64,000 bases of DNA from Pseudomonas nitroreducens (GTDB lineage Bacteria > Pseudomonadota > Gammaproteobacteria > Pseudomonadales > Pseudomonadaceae), in assembly GCF_014204515.1 (NCBI RefSeq), contig NZ_JACHLI010000034.1, positions 1 to 64,000 of the forward strand. The letters run 5' to 3'. A program made the translations under genes and the position numbers. Every line of letters starts with the position of its first letter. The stretch's first letter is position 1. The notes below the pieces were generated by a model, which searched no databases, was not told where the DNA came from, and saw nothing but the letters and a program-made list of their open reading frames with translations. This document shows positions 16,732 through 25,608 of the stretch, piece after piece.

Positions 16732-17539
16732 CTCTCTGCGTAACGCGTCCGGTATCGCCCTCGGCGCGCACCTGTGGCTGGTGTACGCCTTCCTCTATGT
16801 ACCGATCCTGGTGCTGATCCTGCTGTCGTTCAACGCCAGCGGTCTGCCCACCGCCTGGGGTGGCGCCTCGCTGAAGTGGTACGCCAAGCTGCTGGCCAAC
16901 GCTTCGATCCAGCATGCGGCGCTGAACACCCTGATCGTCGCGTTGACTTCCACCTTCATCGCCTGCGTGCTCGGCACGCTGCTCGCCCTCGGCGTGGAGA
17001 TGCGCTCGCGCAACAGCGGCAAGAAGGGCAGCAACCTTGCCGACACCCTGCTGATGGCGCCGATGATCATCCCCGACATCGTCCTGGCCATCGCGCTGCT
17101 GAGCTTCTTCAACCTGCTGAAGATGAGCCTGGGGCTGCACTCGATCATCCTCAGCCACGTGGTGTTCAACATCGCCTTCGTCTGCGCGGTGGTGCGTACG
17201 CGACTCAAACACTTCGACTACTCGATCCTCGAAGCCAGCATCGACCTGGGCGCCGGCTGGTTCACCACCGCGCGCCGCGTGCTGCTGCCGGCGATCTTCC
17301 CCGGCGTGCTGGCCGGCGGCTTGCTGGCGTTCACCCTGTCGGTGGACGAATTCATCATCGCCTTCTTCAACTCCGGCTCCGGCAGCGCCTCCACCACGCT
17401 GCCGATGCAGATCTACTCGATGATCCGCTTCGGCGTGACCCCGGAAATCAACGCCCTCGCCACCCTGGTGATGCTGGTCAGCTTCACCGCGCTGTTCGCC
17501 TCCCAACGTCTGAACAAGGTGCCCAAAGCCCATGACTAA
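16724..17539 (+). CDS. ABC permease, PotC/PotI type
   Basis: 271 residues with six predicted helices. The coupling motif lies in ILEASIDLGAGWFTTARRVLLPAIF, and the typical PotC C-terminal stretch is LSVDEFIIAFFNSG. It pairs with the preceding permease to form the membrane channel of the importer. It overlaps both neighbours by eight bases, so translation is coupled. Confidence 0.9.
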   Translation: MRSSLRNASGIALGAHLWLVYAFLYVPILVLILLSFNASGLPTAWGGASLKWYAKLLANASIQHAALNTLIVALTSTFIACVLGTLLALGVEMRSRNSGKKGSNLADTLLMAPMIIPDIVLAIALLSFFNLLKMSLGLHSIILSHVVFNIAFVCAVVRTRLKHFDYSILEASIDLGAGWFTTARRVLLPAIFPGVLAGGLLAFTLSVDEFIIAFFNSGSGSASTTLPMQIYSMIRFGVTPEINALATLVMLVSFTALFASQRLNKVPKAHD

Positions 17540-18611
17540 GTCATCCGACCTGCTCGTGCTGGAGCAGGTGAGCAAATCCTATGGCGAGGGCCTGACGGCG
17601 GTGGACCAGGTGTCGCTGAGCATCCGCGAGAACGAGTTCTTCGCGCTGCTCGGCCCGTCGGGCTGCGGCAAGACCACCCTGATGCGGATGATCGCCGGTT
17701 TCGAAACGCCGACCTCCGGCGCCATCTATCTCAACGGCCAGGACATCTCGCCGCTGCCGCCGAACAAGCGCCCGCTGAACCTGATGTTCCAGTCCTATGC
17801 GCTGTTCCCCAACATGACCGTGCGCGGCAACATCGCCTACGGCCTGGAGATGGAGAAGCTGCCCGCCGCTGAAATCCGCCAGCGCGTCGACGCGGTGTTG
17901 GAAACCGCGCAGCTCGGCCCGCTGGCCAACCGCCGGCCGGACCAGCTCTCCGGCGGCCAGCGCCAGCGCGTCGCCCTGGCCCGCGCACTGGTCAAGCGCC
18001 CGCGCGTGCTGCTGCTGGACGAACCCCTCGGTGCGCTGGACAAGAAGCTGCGCGAAAAGATGCAGCTGGAACTCAAGCGCCTGCAGCACGAGAGCGGCAT
18101 CACTTTCATCATGGTCACCCACGACCAGGAAGAAGCCCTGGTCATGTCCGACCGCATGGCCGTGCTGCGCGACGGCAAGGTCTGCCAGTGCGGCAGCCCC
18201 AGCGAGCTGTACGAGAACCCGGGCAGCCGCTTCGTCGCCGACTTCATCGGCGTCAGCAACCTGATCGAGGGCCAGCGCGTGGGCACCAACCGTCTGCAGG
18301 CCGGCGGCCAGGTGCTGAGCATCGAGACCACCGCCGAGTCCAGCCCGGAGAGCGTCACCCTGGCGCTGCGTCCCGAGCGGCTGCGCGTGCTCACCGACGC
18401 CACGCCGGCCACCGATAACCAGATCCAGGGCCAGGTGGCGGAAGTCGCCTACCACGGCCTGGATACCAACCTGCACGTGAACACGGCGCTTTCCAGCAAG
18501 CCGCTGATTGTCCGCGTGCCGTCTTCGGACTACGACTTCTTGCGCCTTGCCGCCGGCATGCCGGTGCGCCTGGGCTGGGATGCGCGGCATGGCCGCGTGC
18601 TGACTCACTGA
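17532..18611 (+). CDS. ABC ATP-binding protein, PotA/PotG type
   Basis: 359 residues. Walker A is GPSGCGKTT, the signature LSGGQRQRVALARAL, Walker B VLLLDEPLGALD, followed by the switch His in MVTHDQEEAL. The C-terminal TOBE-like region (from about residue 285) is the usual regulatory extension of PotA/MalK ATPases. It powers the two permeases just upstream. Eight-base overlap with the second permease. Confidence 0.93.
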   Translation: MTKSSDLLVLEQVSKSYGEGLTAVDQVSLSIRENEFFALLGPSGCGKTTLMRMIAGFETPTSGAIYLNGQDISPLPPNKRPLNLMFQSYALFPNMTVRGNIAYGLEMEKLPAAEIRQRVDAVLETAQLGPLANRRPDQLSGGQRQRVALARALVKRPRVLLLDEPLGALDKKLREKMQLELKRLQHESGITFIMVTHDQEEALVMSDRMAVLRDGKVCQCGSPSELYENPGSRFVADFIGVSNLIEGQRVGTNRLQAGGQVLSIETTAESSPESVTLALRPERLRVLTDATPATDNQIQGQVAEVAYHGLDTNLHVNTALSSKPLIVRVPSSDYDFLRLAAGMPVRLGWDARHGRVLTH

Positions 18612-18643
18612 TCGCCTAAGAACAAGACTAATGGGAGAGCACC

Positions 18644-19948
18644 ATGAGTAGTGAACGCAAGGTCATCGCCTTCTTCCCCGAGGCCGCCTACGGCCCGGCC
18701 CTCAACTCCGTCGGCATTGCCCAGGCCTGCGAGGCGCTGGGCCACAAGGCGGTGTTCCTCACCGACCCGGGGATGACCGGGGTGTATTCGGCCTACGGCT
18801 TCGAGGAGCACTACGTGAACATGTCCGAGCCGATGCCGGCCGAGGAGATGGCGCGCTACTGGTCGGACTTCATCAACGGCCATATCCCCAACTTCCGCAA
18901 GGCGCCGATCGACCAGCTCGACAACTACGTGAAGGAGTGCTGGGAGGCCATCGTCTCCACCTCCAAGTGGGCGCAGAAGGAGCTGCCGGCGATCCTCGAA
19001 CGGATCAAACCGGACCTGATCTGCGTGGACAACGTGATCCTCTTCCCGGCCATCAAGCACTACGGCAAGCCCTGGGTGCGAATCATCTCCTGCTCGGAAA
19101 ACGAAGTGCACGACCCGGACATCCCGCCTTACCTGTCGGGCATGAGCGTGGACGACAAGGACGGCCACGCACGCTTCCAGAAGCGCTTCGAGGAAGTGAT
19201 CGCGCCGATCCACGCCGACTTCAACGACTTCCTCGCCGAGTGCGGCGAGCGGCCGTACCCGCTGGGCACCTTCTTCGAAGAGTCGCCCTACATGAACCTG
19301 CTGCTGTACCCGGACCCGGTGAAGTTCGAGCGCCGCCATCCCCTGCCGGCGCGGCAGTTCCACTACCTGCAGGGCTGCGTGCGCAGCGACAAGCCCTACG
19401 AGATTCCGCAGTTCAAGGCGCACAACGACAAACCGCTGCTCTATGTCAGCTTCGGCAGCCTGGGCTCTGGCGATGTCGATCTGCTCAAGCGCCTGGTCAC
19501 CGCCATCGGCAAGCTGCCGTACCGCGCGCTGTTCAACGTCGGCGAGCACGTGGAGAAGTACGACAACCTGCCGGACAACGTGATCGTCTCCAACTGGTAC
19601 CCGCAGCCCTCGGTGATCGCCCAGGTCGACGGGGTGATCCACCACGGCGGCAATAACAGCTTCACCGAGTGCCTGTTCTTCGGTAAGCCGGCCATCGTCA
19701 TGCCCTACGTCTGGGACGGCCACGACAACGCCATGCGCGCCCAGGAAAGCGGCCACGGCCTGCGCATGGACCGCTACGACTGGAGCGAGGCGGACCTGGC
19801 GCGCAACATCGCCCAACTGCTCGGTGACGAGCTGATGCAGGGCCGCCTGGCCCGCACCAGCGACTACATGCGTTCGCGCAAGGGCCCGGAAGATGCCGCG
19901 CACATCCTCGACCAGCTGATCCAGGGCAAGGCGGTGAACCATGCCTGA
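18644..19948 (+). CDS. GT1-family glycosyltransferase, second copy
   Basis: 434 residues with a strong GGGAGAG ribosome site. The N-terminal acceptor domain starts KVIAFFPEAAYGPALNSVGIAQ; the donor domain shows LLYVSFGSLGSGD, IHHGGNNSFTECLFFGKP and VWDGHDN. It is paralogous to the minus-strand GT1 gene at 12212-13510, with the same unusual HHGGNN signature. It lies 32 bases after the ABC ATPase and overlaps the first cupin, so import, glycosylation and cupin chemistry are probably co-expressed. Sugar donor and acceptor cannot be told from sequence. Confidence 0.85.
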   Translation: MSSERKVIAFFPEAAYGPALNSVGIAQACEALGHKAVFLTDPGMTGVYSAYGFEEHYVNMSEPMPAEEMARYWSDFINGHIPNFRKAPIDQLDNYVKECWEAIVSTSKWAQKELPAILERIKPDLICVDNVILFPAIKHYGKPWVRIISCSENEVHDPDIPPYLSGMSVDDKDGHARFQKRFEEVIAPIHADFNDFLAECGERPYPLGTFFEESPYMNLLLYPDPVKFERRHPLPARQFHYLQGCVRSDKPYEIPQFKAHNDKPLLYVSFGSLGSGDVDLLKRLVTAIGKLPYRALFNVGEHVEKYDNLPDNVIVSNWYPQPSVIAQVDGVIHHGGNNSFTECLFFGKPAIVMPYVWDGHDNAMRAQESGHGLRMDRYDWSEADLARNIAQLLGDELMQGRLARTSDYMRSRKGPEDAAHILDQLIQGKAVNHA

Positions 19949-20306
19949 GTTCAACGGCACCTCTTCGGCGCCGCACATCCGCGGCGCCCGCGACTACGAC
20001 GACCTGGCGGACTGGGGCGTGCAGTCCGACGCGCTGGAAGGCGTCTCGCACTCCAGCGGCCGCCTGCTGTTCAAGGGCCCGAACAACAGCCCCGAGACCG
20101 GCCTGTGGGTCTGTACGCCGGGCCGCTGGCGGCTGTCGATCCCGCGCGACGAGCTGTGCCATTTCGTCGCCGGCCACGCCACCTACCGCTCGGACGACGG
20201 CGAAGTGATCGAGGTCGAGCCCGACACCCTGGTGCTGTTCCCGGCTGGCTGGACTGGCGAGTGCACGGTGCACAGCACCCTGCGCAACCTCTACATGCTG
20301 GCCTGA
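19941..20306 (+). CDS. Small cupin, EutQ/DUF861-like (cupin_3)
   Basis: 121 residues, a single cupin barrel. Recognisable strands are GLWVCTPGRWRLSIPRDELC, HFVAGHATYRSDDGEVIEVE and PDTLVLFPAGWTGECTVH. Cupin_3 proteins include aminohydrolases and metabolite-binding proteins of amine catabolism. It overlaps the glycosyltransferase stop and is paralogous to the cupin at 20509-20853. Catalytic activity is uncertain because the usual cluster of metal-binding histidines is sparse. Confidence 0.8.
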   Translation: MPEFNGTSSAPHIRGARDYDDLADWGVQSDALEGVSHSSGRLLFKGPNNSPETGLWVCTPGRWRLSIPRDELCHFVAGHATYRSDDGEVIEVEPDTLVLFPAGWTGECTVHSTLRNLYMLA

Positions 20307-20331
20307 ACCCGAACTCGAACCCGAACGCAAT

Positions 20332-20432
20332 GGCGGATAACCGCAAGCGGTTATTCGCCCTACAGGAGCCCGGCCGCCATGGTGTGAGCTCACACCCGTA
20401 GGGCGAATAACGCCACCGGCGTTATCCGCAGC
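20332..20432. repeat. REP-like inverted pair inside the amine cluster
   Basis: Two head-to-head copies of the family whose core is GTAGGGCGAATAACGC / GCGTTATCCGCC. Each is itself palindromic and they are separated by about 30 bases. The same family recurs near 24240, 43335-43573 and 49242. Here it lies between two co-directional cupin genes and so probably in the mRNA, where it could stabilise upstream message or attenuate downstream expression. Confidence 0.7.
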
Positions 20433-20508
20433 CGAATTCCACCCAATGCCATCGGCGAAGCCGGAAACGGTGACTCGCCCAGATGATTCGAAATTCCAGG
20501 AGTGAACG

Positions 20509-20853
20509 ATGAAGACCCCCGTTATCTACCGCCCCCTGCAAGTCACCGAACTCAAGGACTGGGGCGTGATCCCGACCATGCTCGAAGGCGAATCCCATGT
20601 CAGCGGCGTGGTCCTGCACAAGGGGCCTGAAGGCCAGTCCGAATGCGGCATCTGGCACTGCACGCCGGGCAAGTGGTTCTGCCACGTCACCAGCGACGAG
20701 TTCTGCCACTTCCTCGAAGGCCGCTGCACCTACGTGCACGAGTCCGGCGAGGTGATCGAGATCGAGCCGGACACCGCCGCCTTCTTCCCCAAGGACTGGA
20801 AGGGCGTGTGCACCGTGCACGAGACCATCAAGAAGGTCTACATGATCCGGTGA
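20509..20853 (+). CDS. Small cupin, EutQ/DUF861-like, second copy
   Basis: 114 residues with an AGGAG ribosome site. The cupin pattern matches the first copy: GIWHCTPGKWFCHVTSDEFC, HFLEGRCTYVHESGEVIEIE and PDTAAFFPKDWKGVCTVHET. A strict duplicate in function is unlikely because binding-pocket residues differ (WHC and FCHV here, WVC and RLSI in the first copy). It lies after a 200-base gap holding a palindromic repeat pair and four bases before the kinase gene. Confidence 0.8.
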   Translation: MKTPVIYRPLQVTELKDWGVIPTMLEGESHVSGVVLHKGPEGQSECGIWHCTPGKWFCHVTSDEFCHFLEGRCTYVHESGEVIEIEPDTAAFFPKDWKGVCTVHETIKKVYMIR

Positions 20854-20857
20854 TGCC

Positions 20858-21910
20858 ATGAACCTGTCCTGCGATACCACCCGCGCCGCCGCCCGCGAGA
20901 CCTTTCTCGCCGGCAGCGGCCTGGCCGACGCGACCCTCACGGCGTTGCCGGCCGACGCCTCGGCGCGGCGCTACTTCCGCGTCGATGGCAAGGGCCTGCT
21001 GCTGATGGACTCGCCCCCCGGCGCCGAGCCGCTGGCACCGTACCTGCGGGTCGCGCAGCTGCTGCGCGACGGCGGGCTGTCGGCCCCCAGCGTGCTGGCC
21101 GCCGACCGCGAGCTGGGCCTGGCGCTTATCGAGGACTTCGGCGACGCCACCTACACCCGGCTGCTCGCGGCCGGGCATGACGAGACGGAGCTGTACCGCC
21201 TCGCCGTGGATGCCCTGGTGCGCCTGCATCGCGCCGGCCCGCAAGCGGCCGAAGGCGTGCCGGCCTATGACGGGCAGAAGCTGGCTGAGGAGGCAGCGCT
21301 GTTCATCGACTGGTACGCGCCGTTGCTGGTGGGCGAGCAGGCAGCCGCACAGTTGCGCGAACGCTACCTGGCGGAGTTCGCCGCGCTCTGGCGCGATGTC
21401 TCCCTGCGCCGCGAAGTGCTGGTGCTGCGCGACTACCACGTCGACAACCTGATGCTGCTGGAGGGCCGGGCAGGTGTGGCGGCGTGCGGGCTGCTGGACT
21501 TCCAGGACGCGCTGTTCGGTGCGCCGGCCTACGACCTCATGTCCCTGCTCGAAGACGCGCGCCGCGACATTCCCGAAACCCTGCGGGTGACCCTGCTCAC
21601 CCATTACCTCAGCCAGCGCCCGGAAGTGGACGGCCGGCGTTTTCTTGCCGACTTCCAGGTACTGGCCGCGCAGCGCCACGCCAAGGTGCTCGGCATCTTC
21701 GTGCGCCTGGCCAGGCGCGACGGCAAGCACGGTTACCTCCGGCATCTGCCGCGCGTGCTGCGGCTGTTCCAGCGCGCGCTCGACAACGAGCAACTGCGGC
21801 CCTTGGCGGCGCTGCTCGACACGAACCTGCCGAACTGGCGCCAGCCACTGGAGAGCGACGTGATCGCCCAGCGCCTGGCCTCTTCCGAATCCCTGCGGAG
21901 CCTTACATGA
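20858..21910 (+). CDS. APH-fold kinase, AmgK-like
   Basis: 350 residues of the aminoglycoside-phosphotransferase fold. Seen are DASARRYFRV, LLLMDSPPG, LGLALIEDFGDATY, the catalytic loop VLRDYHVDNLML, and the metal-binding GLLDFQDALFGAPAYDL. The overall pattern, including a D-x-S-x-R-R-Y-F start, resembles the anomeric sugar kinase AmgK more than antibiotic kinases. A sugar or amino-alcohol phosphotransfer step in this cluster is plausible; resistance is unlikely. Stop overlaps the aldehyde dehydrogenase start (ATGA). Confidence 0.8.
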   Translation: MNLSCDTTRAAARETFLAGSGLADATLTALPADASARRYFRVDGKGLLLMDSPPGAEPLAPYLRVAQLLRDGGLSAPSVLAADRELGLALIEDFGDATYTRLLAAGHDETELYRLAVDALVRLHRAGPQAAEGVPAYDGQKLAEEAALFIDWYAPLLVGEQAAAQLRERYLAEFAALWRDVSLRREVLVLRDYHVDNLMLLEGRAGVAACGLLDFQDALFGAPAYDLMSLLEDARRDIPETLRVTLLTHYLSQRPEVDGRRFLADFQVLAAQRHAKVLGIFVRLARRDGKHGYLRHLPRVLRLFQRALDNEQLRPLAALLDTNLPNWRQPLESDVIAQRLASSESLRSLT

Positions 21911-23409
21911 CCGACTTTCACGTTGATCTGCCCCTGCGTTTCATCGGCCCGGATTACCAGGGCGTAGCGACGCAGCGCCTGCGAGACATCATCAATCCCG
22001 CTGATCTGACCCAGGTCGGGCGCATCGCCCTGTGCGATGCAGAAGACGTGGACGCTGTCATCGACGCGGCCAACGCCGCCCAGCGCGAGTGGAAGCGGGT
22101 GGACGCGAAGTCCCGCGCGGCGATCCTGCACCAGTTGGCCAACACCATCGAGACCGACCAGGCCACCCAGTGCGAAGTGGCGCGGCTGATGACCCTGGAA
22201 ATGGGCAAGCCGTTCCCCGAAGCCATGGGCGAGCTGGCCAACTGCGCGCCGATCTTCCGCTACTACGCCGAGATGGCCCGCGACGAGGCCGGCAAGGTGG
22301 CCGGCACCACGCAGCTCGGCTCGTTCCAGCATGTGCGCTACGAGCCTTACGGCGTCAGCGTGCACATCATGCCGTTCAACTTCCCCATCCTGCTGATGTG
22401 CTGGACCCTGGCCGCCTCGCTGGCCGCCGGCAACGCCTGCATCGTCAAGCCGGCGGAAAGCACCACGCTGTGCACGCTGAAATTCATGCAGCACTTCAAG
22501 GTACTGCCTGCGGGTATGGTCAGCTGCGTGCCGGGCGATGCCAGCACCGCCCAGCGCCTGGTGCAGTCCGAGCGCACCCACGCCGTGGCCTTCACCGGCA
22601 GCGTGGCTGCTGGCAAGGCAGTGGCGGTGGCCTGTGCCGAGCGGATGAAGCCGGCGGTGATCGAGGCCGGTGGTAGCGACCCGATGATCATTTCCCGCCA
22701 CGCGCCGCTGGAAGTGGCGGCGGCCGGCGCGGTGACCGCCGCCTTCCACCTGAGCGGGCAGATCTGCACCTCGGCCGAGCGCTTCTATGTGGTCGATGAG
22801 GTGCACGACGAATTCGTTGCGCGCTTCGCCGAACGCACCCGCGCGCTGCGCATCGGTCACGGGCTGGAGCGCTCCGAGATCGGCCCGATGGTCAGCGAGG
22901 CGGCCCGTGCCAAGGTCATCCGCCTGGTGGACGACGCCATCGCCAAGGGCGCCACGCTGGTGTGCGGCGGGCGCATTCCGCCGCAATTCCCGGTGGGCTG
23001 GTACTACGAGCCGACCATCCTCACCGACGTCACCCCGGCCATGGCGATCTTCCATGAGGAATGCTTCGGTCCGGTGGCGGCGATCTGCAAGGTGAAGGAT
23101 TTCGACGAGGCGGTGCGGCTGGCCAACGACTCACCCTTCGGCCTGGGCGCCTCGCTGTTCTCCACTGACCTGGCCGAAGCCATGGAAGCGGCGGACCGCC
23201 TGGAAGCGGGGATGGTCTGGGTGAACAACCCGCTGATCGACAACGATGCGCTGCCGTTCGGCGGCTGGAAGATGTCCGGCATGGGCCGCGAACTGGGCCG
23301 CCAGGGCCTGGATGCGTTCCGCCGCTCGAAGATGGTGATCATCGACCACCAGCCGCAGATCCATTCCTGGTGGTACCCGTACAGCGACGAGGTGTTCTAC
23401 CAGGGCTGA
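21907..23409 (+). CDS. NAD(P)+-dependent aldehyde dehydrogenase
   Basis: 500 residues from the ATG overlapping the kinase stop; the same frame is open for 141 codons upstream but that part is a shadow. Family marks are PFNFPILLMCWTLA, KPAESTT, FTGSVAAGKAVA, the catalytic region EAGGSDPMII with the later Cys in LSGQICTSAERFYVV, and EECFGPVAAI. It oxidises an aldehyde to an acid; its place at the end of an amine-importer operon fits oxidation of an amino-aldehyde. The closest named relatives are succinate-semialdehyde or gamma-aminobutyraldehyde-type dehydrogenases, but specificity is not readable. Confidence 0.88.
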   Translation: MTDFHVDLPLRFIGPDYQGVATQRLRDIINPADLTQVGRIALCDAEDVDAVIDAANAAQREWKRVDAKSRAAILHQLANTIETDQATQCEVARLMTLEMGKPFPEAMGELANCAPIFRYYAEMARDEAGKVAGTTQLGSFQHVRYEPYGVSVHIMPFNFPILLMCWTLAASLAAGNACIVKPAESTTLCTLKFMQHFKVLPAGMVSCVPGDASTAQRLVQSERTHAVAFTGSVAAGKAVAVACAERMKPAVIEAGGSDPMIISRHAPLEVAAAGAVTAAFHLSGQICTSAERFYVVDEVHDEFVARFAERTRALRIGHGLERSEIGPMVSEAARAKVIRLVDDAIAKGATLVCGGRIPPQFPVGWYYEPTILTDVTPAMAIFHEECFGPVAAICKVKDFDEAVRLANDSPFGLGASLFSTDLAEAMEAADRLEAGMVWVNNPLIDNDALPFGGWKMSGMGRELGRQGLDAFRRSKMVIIDHQPQIHSWWYPYSDEVFYQG

Positions 23410-23433
23410 CCTGCCCCTCAATGAGATCAGGCA

Positions 23434-24024
23434 TCAGGCGCGGCTGAGCCGTTGCAGCAGCCGCGCCTTCACCTCCGGCCATTCGCTGTCGATGATGCTG
23501 AAGCGCACCGAGTTGCGCTTGCGCCCGTCCGGCATGATGCGCTCATGGCGGACGATGCCTTCCTGCACCGCGCCCAGGCGCAGGATGGCGGCGCGGGATT
23601 TTTCGTTCAGCTCATCGGTGGTGAATTGCACGCGCACGCAGTCGAGTTCCTCGAAGGCGTAGGTCAGCAGCAGGAGCTTGGCCTCGCTGTTGATCGGCGT
23701 GCGTTGCGCCGACAGGGCCAGCCAGGTGTGGCCGATCTCCAGCTTGCGGTTGGCGCGGTCGACCTTCCAGAAACGGGTGCTGCCGACGATCTTCCCCGTA
23801 CGTCGGTCGAGGATGGCGAAGGGCAGGACGCTGCCTTCCTCCAGGCCCTTTTCCGCCTTGGCGATATAACCCGCAACCGTATCCGGGCCGGGTACCACCG
23901 TGACTTTCAGGTTCCACAATTCGCCATCGGAAGCTGCCTCCAGCAGGGCCTGCGCATGTTCCGCGCGCAGCGGCAGGAGTTCGACGTGCTGGCCGATCAG
24001 GTGGGGGCAGGTGAGGGCGGGCAT
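23434..24024 (-). CDS. GNAT-family N-acetyltransferase (RimJ/RimL-like)
   Basis: 196 residues, complete. The N-terminal GQHVELLPLRAEHAQALLEA, the central ILDRRTGKIVGSTRFW strand, GHTWLALSAQRTPINSEAKLL acetyl-CoA region and the C-terminal VQFTTDELNEKSRAAILRLGA are all present. Acceptor unknown. It faces the aldehyde dehydrogenase convergently and is probably a stand-alone gene. Confidence 0.85.
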   Translation of the reverse strand: MPALTCPHLIGQHVELLPLRAEHAQALLEAASDGELWNLKVTVVPGPDTVAGYIAKAEKGLEEGSVLPFAILDRRTGKIVGSTRFWKVDRANRKLEIGHTWLALSAQRTPINSEAKLLLLTYAFEELDCVRVQFTTDELNEKSRAAILRLGAVQEGIVRHERIMPDGRKRNSVRFSIIDSEWPEVKARLLQRLSRA

Positions 24025-24100
24025 GTTTCAGGGCTCTGGGTGGGACGCCTCCACAGCCTACCGGATGCCGGGTGGATTTCGTAGGCGGGGTGGAGGGTTC

Positions 24101-24326
24101 TTGTGGGAGCGGGCGTTGTCCGCGAATCGCCGTCGGGCGGCGTGCAACTCAATCTTCCTGCGACTCCCGCTTCCGCCGCGGAGGATTTCGCGGACAAGGT
24201 CCGCTCCTACGACAAGCCGCACTACCCGGGTGCTCGACCGTAGGGCGCATAACGCGCCAGCGTTATCCGCCGTAGTGGCAGCGGCGGCGGGGATAAAGGC
24301 TGTAGGAGCGAGCTTGCTCGCGAACT
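24101..24326. repeat. Cluster of three intergenic repeat families
   Basis: Inside the gap between the GNAT gene and nosP. There is an inverted pair of the TAGGAGCGGAC..GTCCGCGAA family (24101-24130 and 24187-24213), one copy of the GTAGGGCGCATAACGC family (24239-24274), and one copy of the TAGGAGCGAGCTTGCTCGCGAA family (24301-24326). No gene is supported in the gap. Confidence 0.75.
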
Positions 24327-24450
24327 GCCCAACCTGCGACAAACCGGCTCCGCTACTTTCGGATAGACCCGCCGCGACCCAAGTAGCATGGGGCGCCCTG
24401 CGAGCGCTTCGTAGAATGCCAGCGTCGATAGTTTCCACCGGGCGTACGCC

Positions 24451-25608
24451 ATGCACGAAACACAAGGGGTCGTTCGCGGCATGTCCAGCGCCCGCGACGT
24501 CGAGGCGGTGGCCCAGGACCTGGCGCGCCAGCTGATCCATCCGAACCTGGGCTTCGTGCTGTTCTTCTGTTCCGCCGAGTACGACCTGCCGGCGCTGGCC
24601 GCCGCGCTGGAGCAGTACTTCGGCGGCATCGACCTGGCCGGCTGCACCACCGCCGGGGAAATCACGCCGCAGGGTTACGGGCGTGGCTGCGTCACCGCCG
24701 TGGGTTTCGACCTGCGCAGTTTCGCCATCTCCTGCGCGCTGGTGGACGAGATGGAGCGTTTCAGCCTGATCGACGCCCAGCAGATGGTCGAATCCCTGGT
24801 GGCCGACTGCCGCAGCGCCGGGCTGGCGCCGATCAAGGACCACAGTTTCGCCCTGACCCTGCTGGACGGCCTCTCCAGCCGCGAGGAAGTGGTACTCGCC
24901 GCGCTCAGCGCCGCGCTGGGCGCCATTCCGCATTTCGGCGGATCGGCCGGCGACGACAACCACCTGACCCACACCCACGTGTATTACCAGGGCCAGTTCC
25001 ATACCGGCGCGGCGGTGGTGGTGCTGTTCAATACCTGGCTGGATTTCGAGGTGTTCACCACCCACCACGTGCTGCCCAGCGAAGAGAAGCTGGTGGTCAC
25101 CCGCGCCGACAGCGACAGCCGTCGCGTGCTGGAACTCAACGCCGAGCCGGCGGCGCTGGAATTCGCCCGGCTGGTCGGGGTGCCGCTGGAGCAGCTGGAT
25201 TTTTCGCTGTTCCCGGCCCATCCGCTGGCGGTGCGCGTGCGTGACCAGTACTACGTGCGCTCGATCCAGCAGATCAACGATGACCTCAGCCTGACCTTCT
25301 ATTGCGCGGTGGAGAACGGCATCGTCCTCACCGCCATGAGTACCGGCCCGCTGCTGCCGGGGCTGCAGGCGCAGTTCCAGCGCCTGCACGAACGCCTCGG
25401 CCCGCCATTGCTGACCATCGGCTGCGACTGCTTCCTGCGGCGCCTGGAGCTGGAAGTGGCCGGCGATACCGAACCCACCGCCGAGTTTCTCCGCAGCCAG
25501 CAGGTGATCGGCTTCAACACCTACGGGGAACAATTCAATGGCATGCATATCAACCAGACCTTCACCGGTGTCGCCATTGGCCGTCCTCGGGGCAACGCCG
25601 GACGCTGA
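24451..25608 (+). CDS. nosP: NosP: FIST-domain nitric-oxide sensor
   Basis: 385 residues with FIST_N (about 30-220: FVLFFCSAEYDLPALAAAL, LAGCTTAGEITPQGY, HFGGSAGDDN) and FIST_C (about 240-370: CAVENGIVLTAM, LLTIGCDCFLRRLELE). In P. aeruginosa the heme-FIST protein NosP binds NO and inhibits the neighbouring kinase NahK, linking NO to biofilm dispersal through HptB. The kinase gene begins inside this one, so the pairing is conserved. The start has a weak ribosome site; ATG 24481 is an alternative. The heme-ligating residue was not identified with confidence. Confidence 0.87.
   Translation: MHETQGVVRGMSSARDVEAVAQDLARQLIHPNLGFVLFFCSAEYDLPALAAALEQYFGGIDLAGCTTAGEITPQGYGRGCVTAVGFDLRSFAISCALVDEMERFSLIDAQQMVESLVADCRSAGLAPIKDHSFALTLLDGLSSREEVVLAALSAALGAIPHFGGSAGDDNHLTHTHVYYQGQFHTGAAVVVLFNTWLDFEVFTTHHVLPSEEKLVVTRADSDSRRVLELNAEPAALEFARLVGVPLEQLDFSLFPAHPLAVRVRDQYYVRSIQQINDDLSLTFYCAVENGIVLTAMSTGPLLPGLQAQFQRLHERLGPPLLTIGCDCFLRRLELEVAGDTEPTAEFLRSQQVIGFNTYGEQFNGMHINQTFTGVAIGRPRGNAGR

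Noticed and set aside
18605..19978. A 457-codon minus-strand frame opposite the second glycosyltransferase
   Set aside because: Shadow frame of a clear GT1 gene; composition is His/Val/Arg-rich with no domain.
20858..21910. Reading the APH-fold kinase as an aminoglycoside resistance gene
   Set aside because: Its motif set matches AmgK-like sugar kinases and it is inside a metabolic operon.
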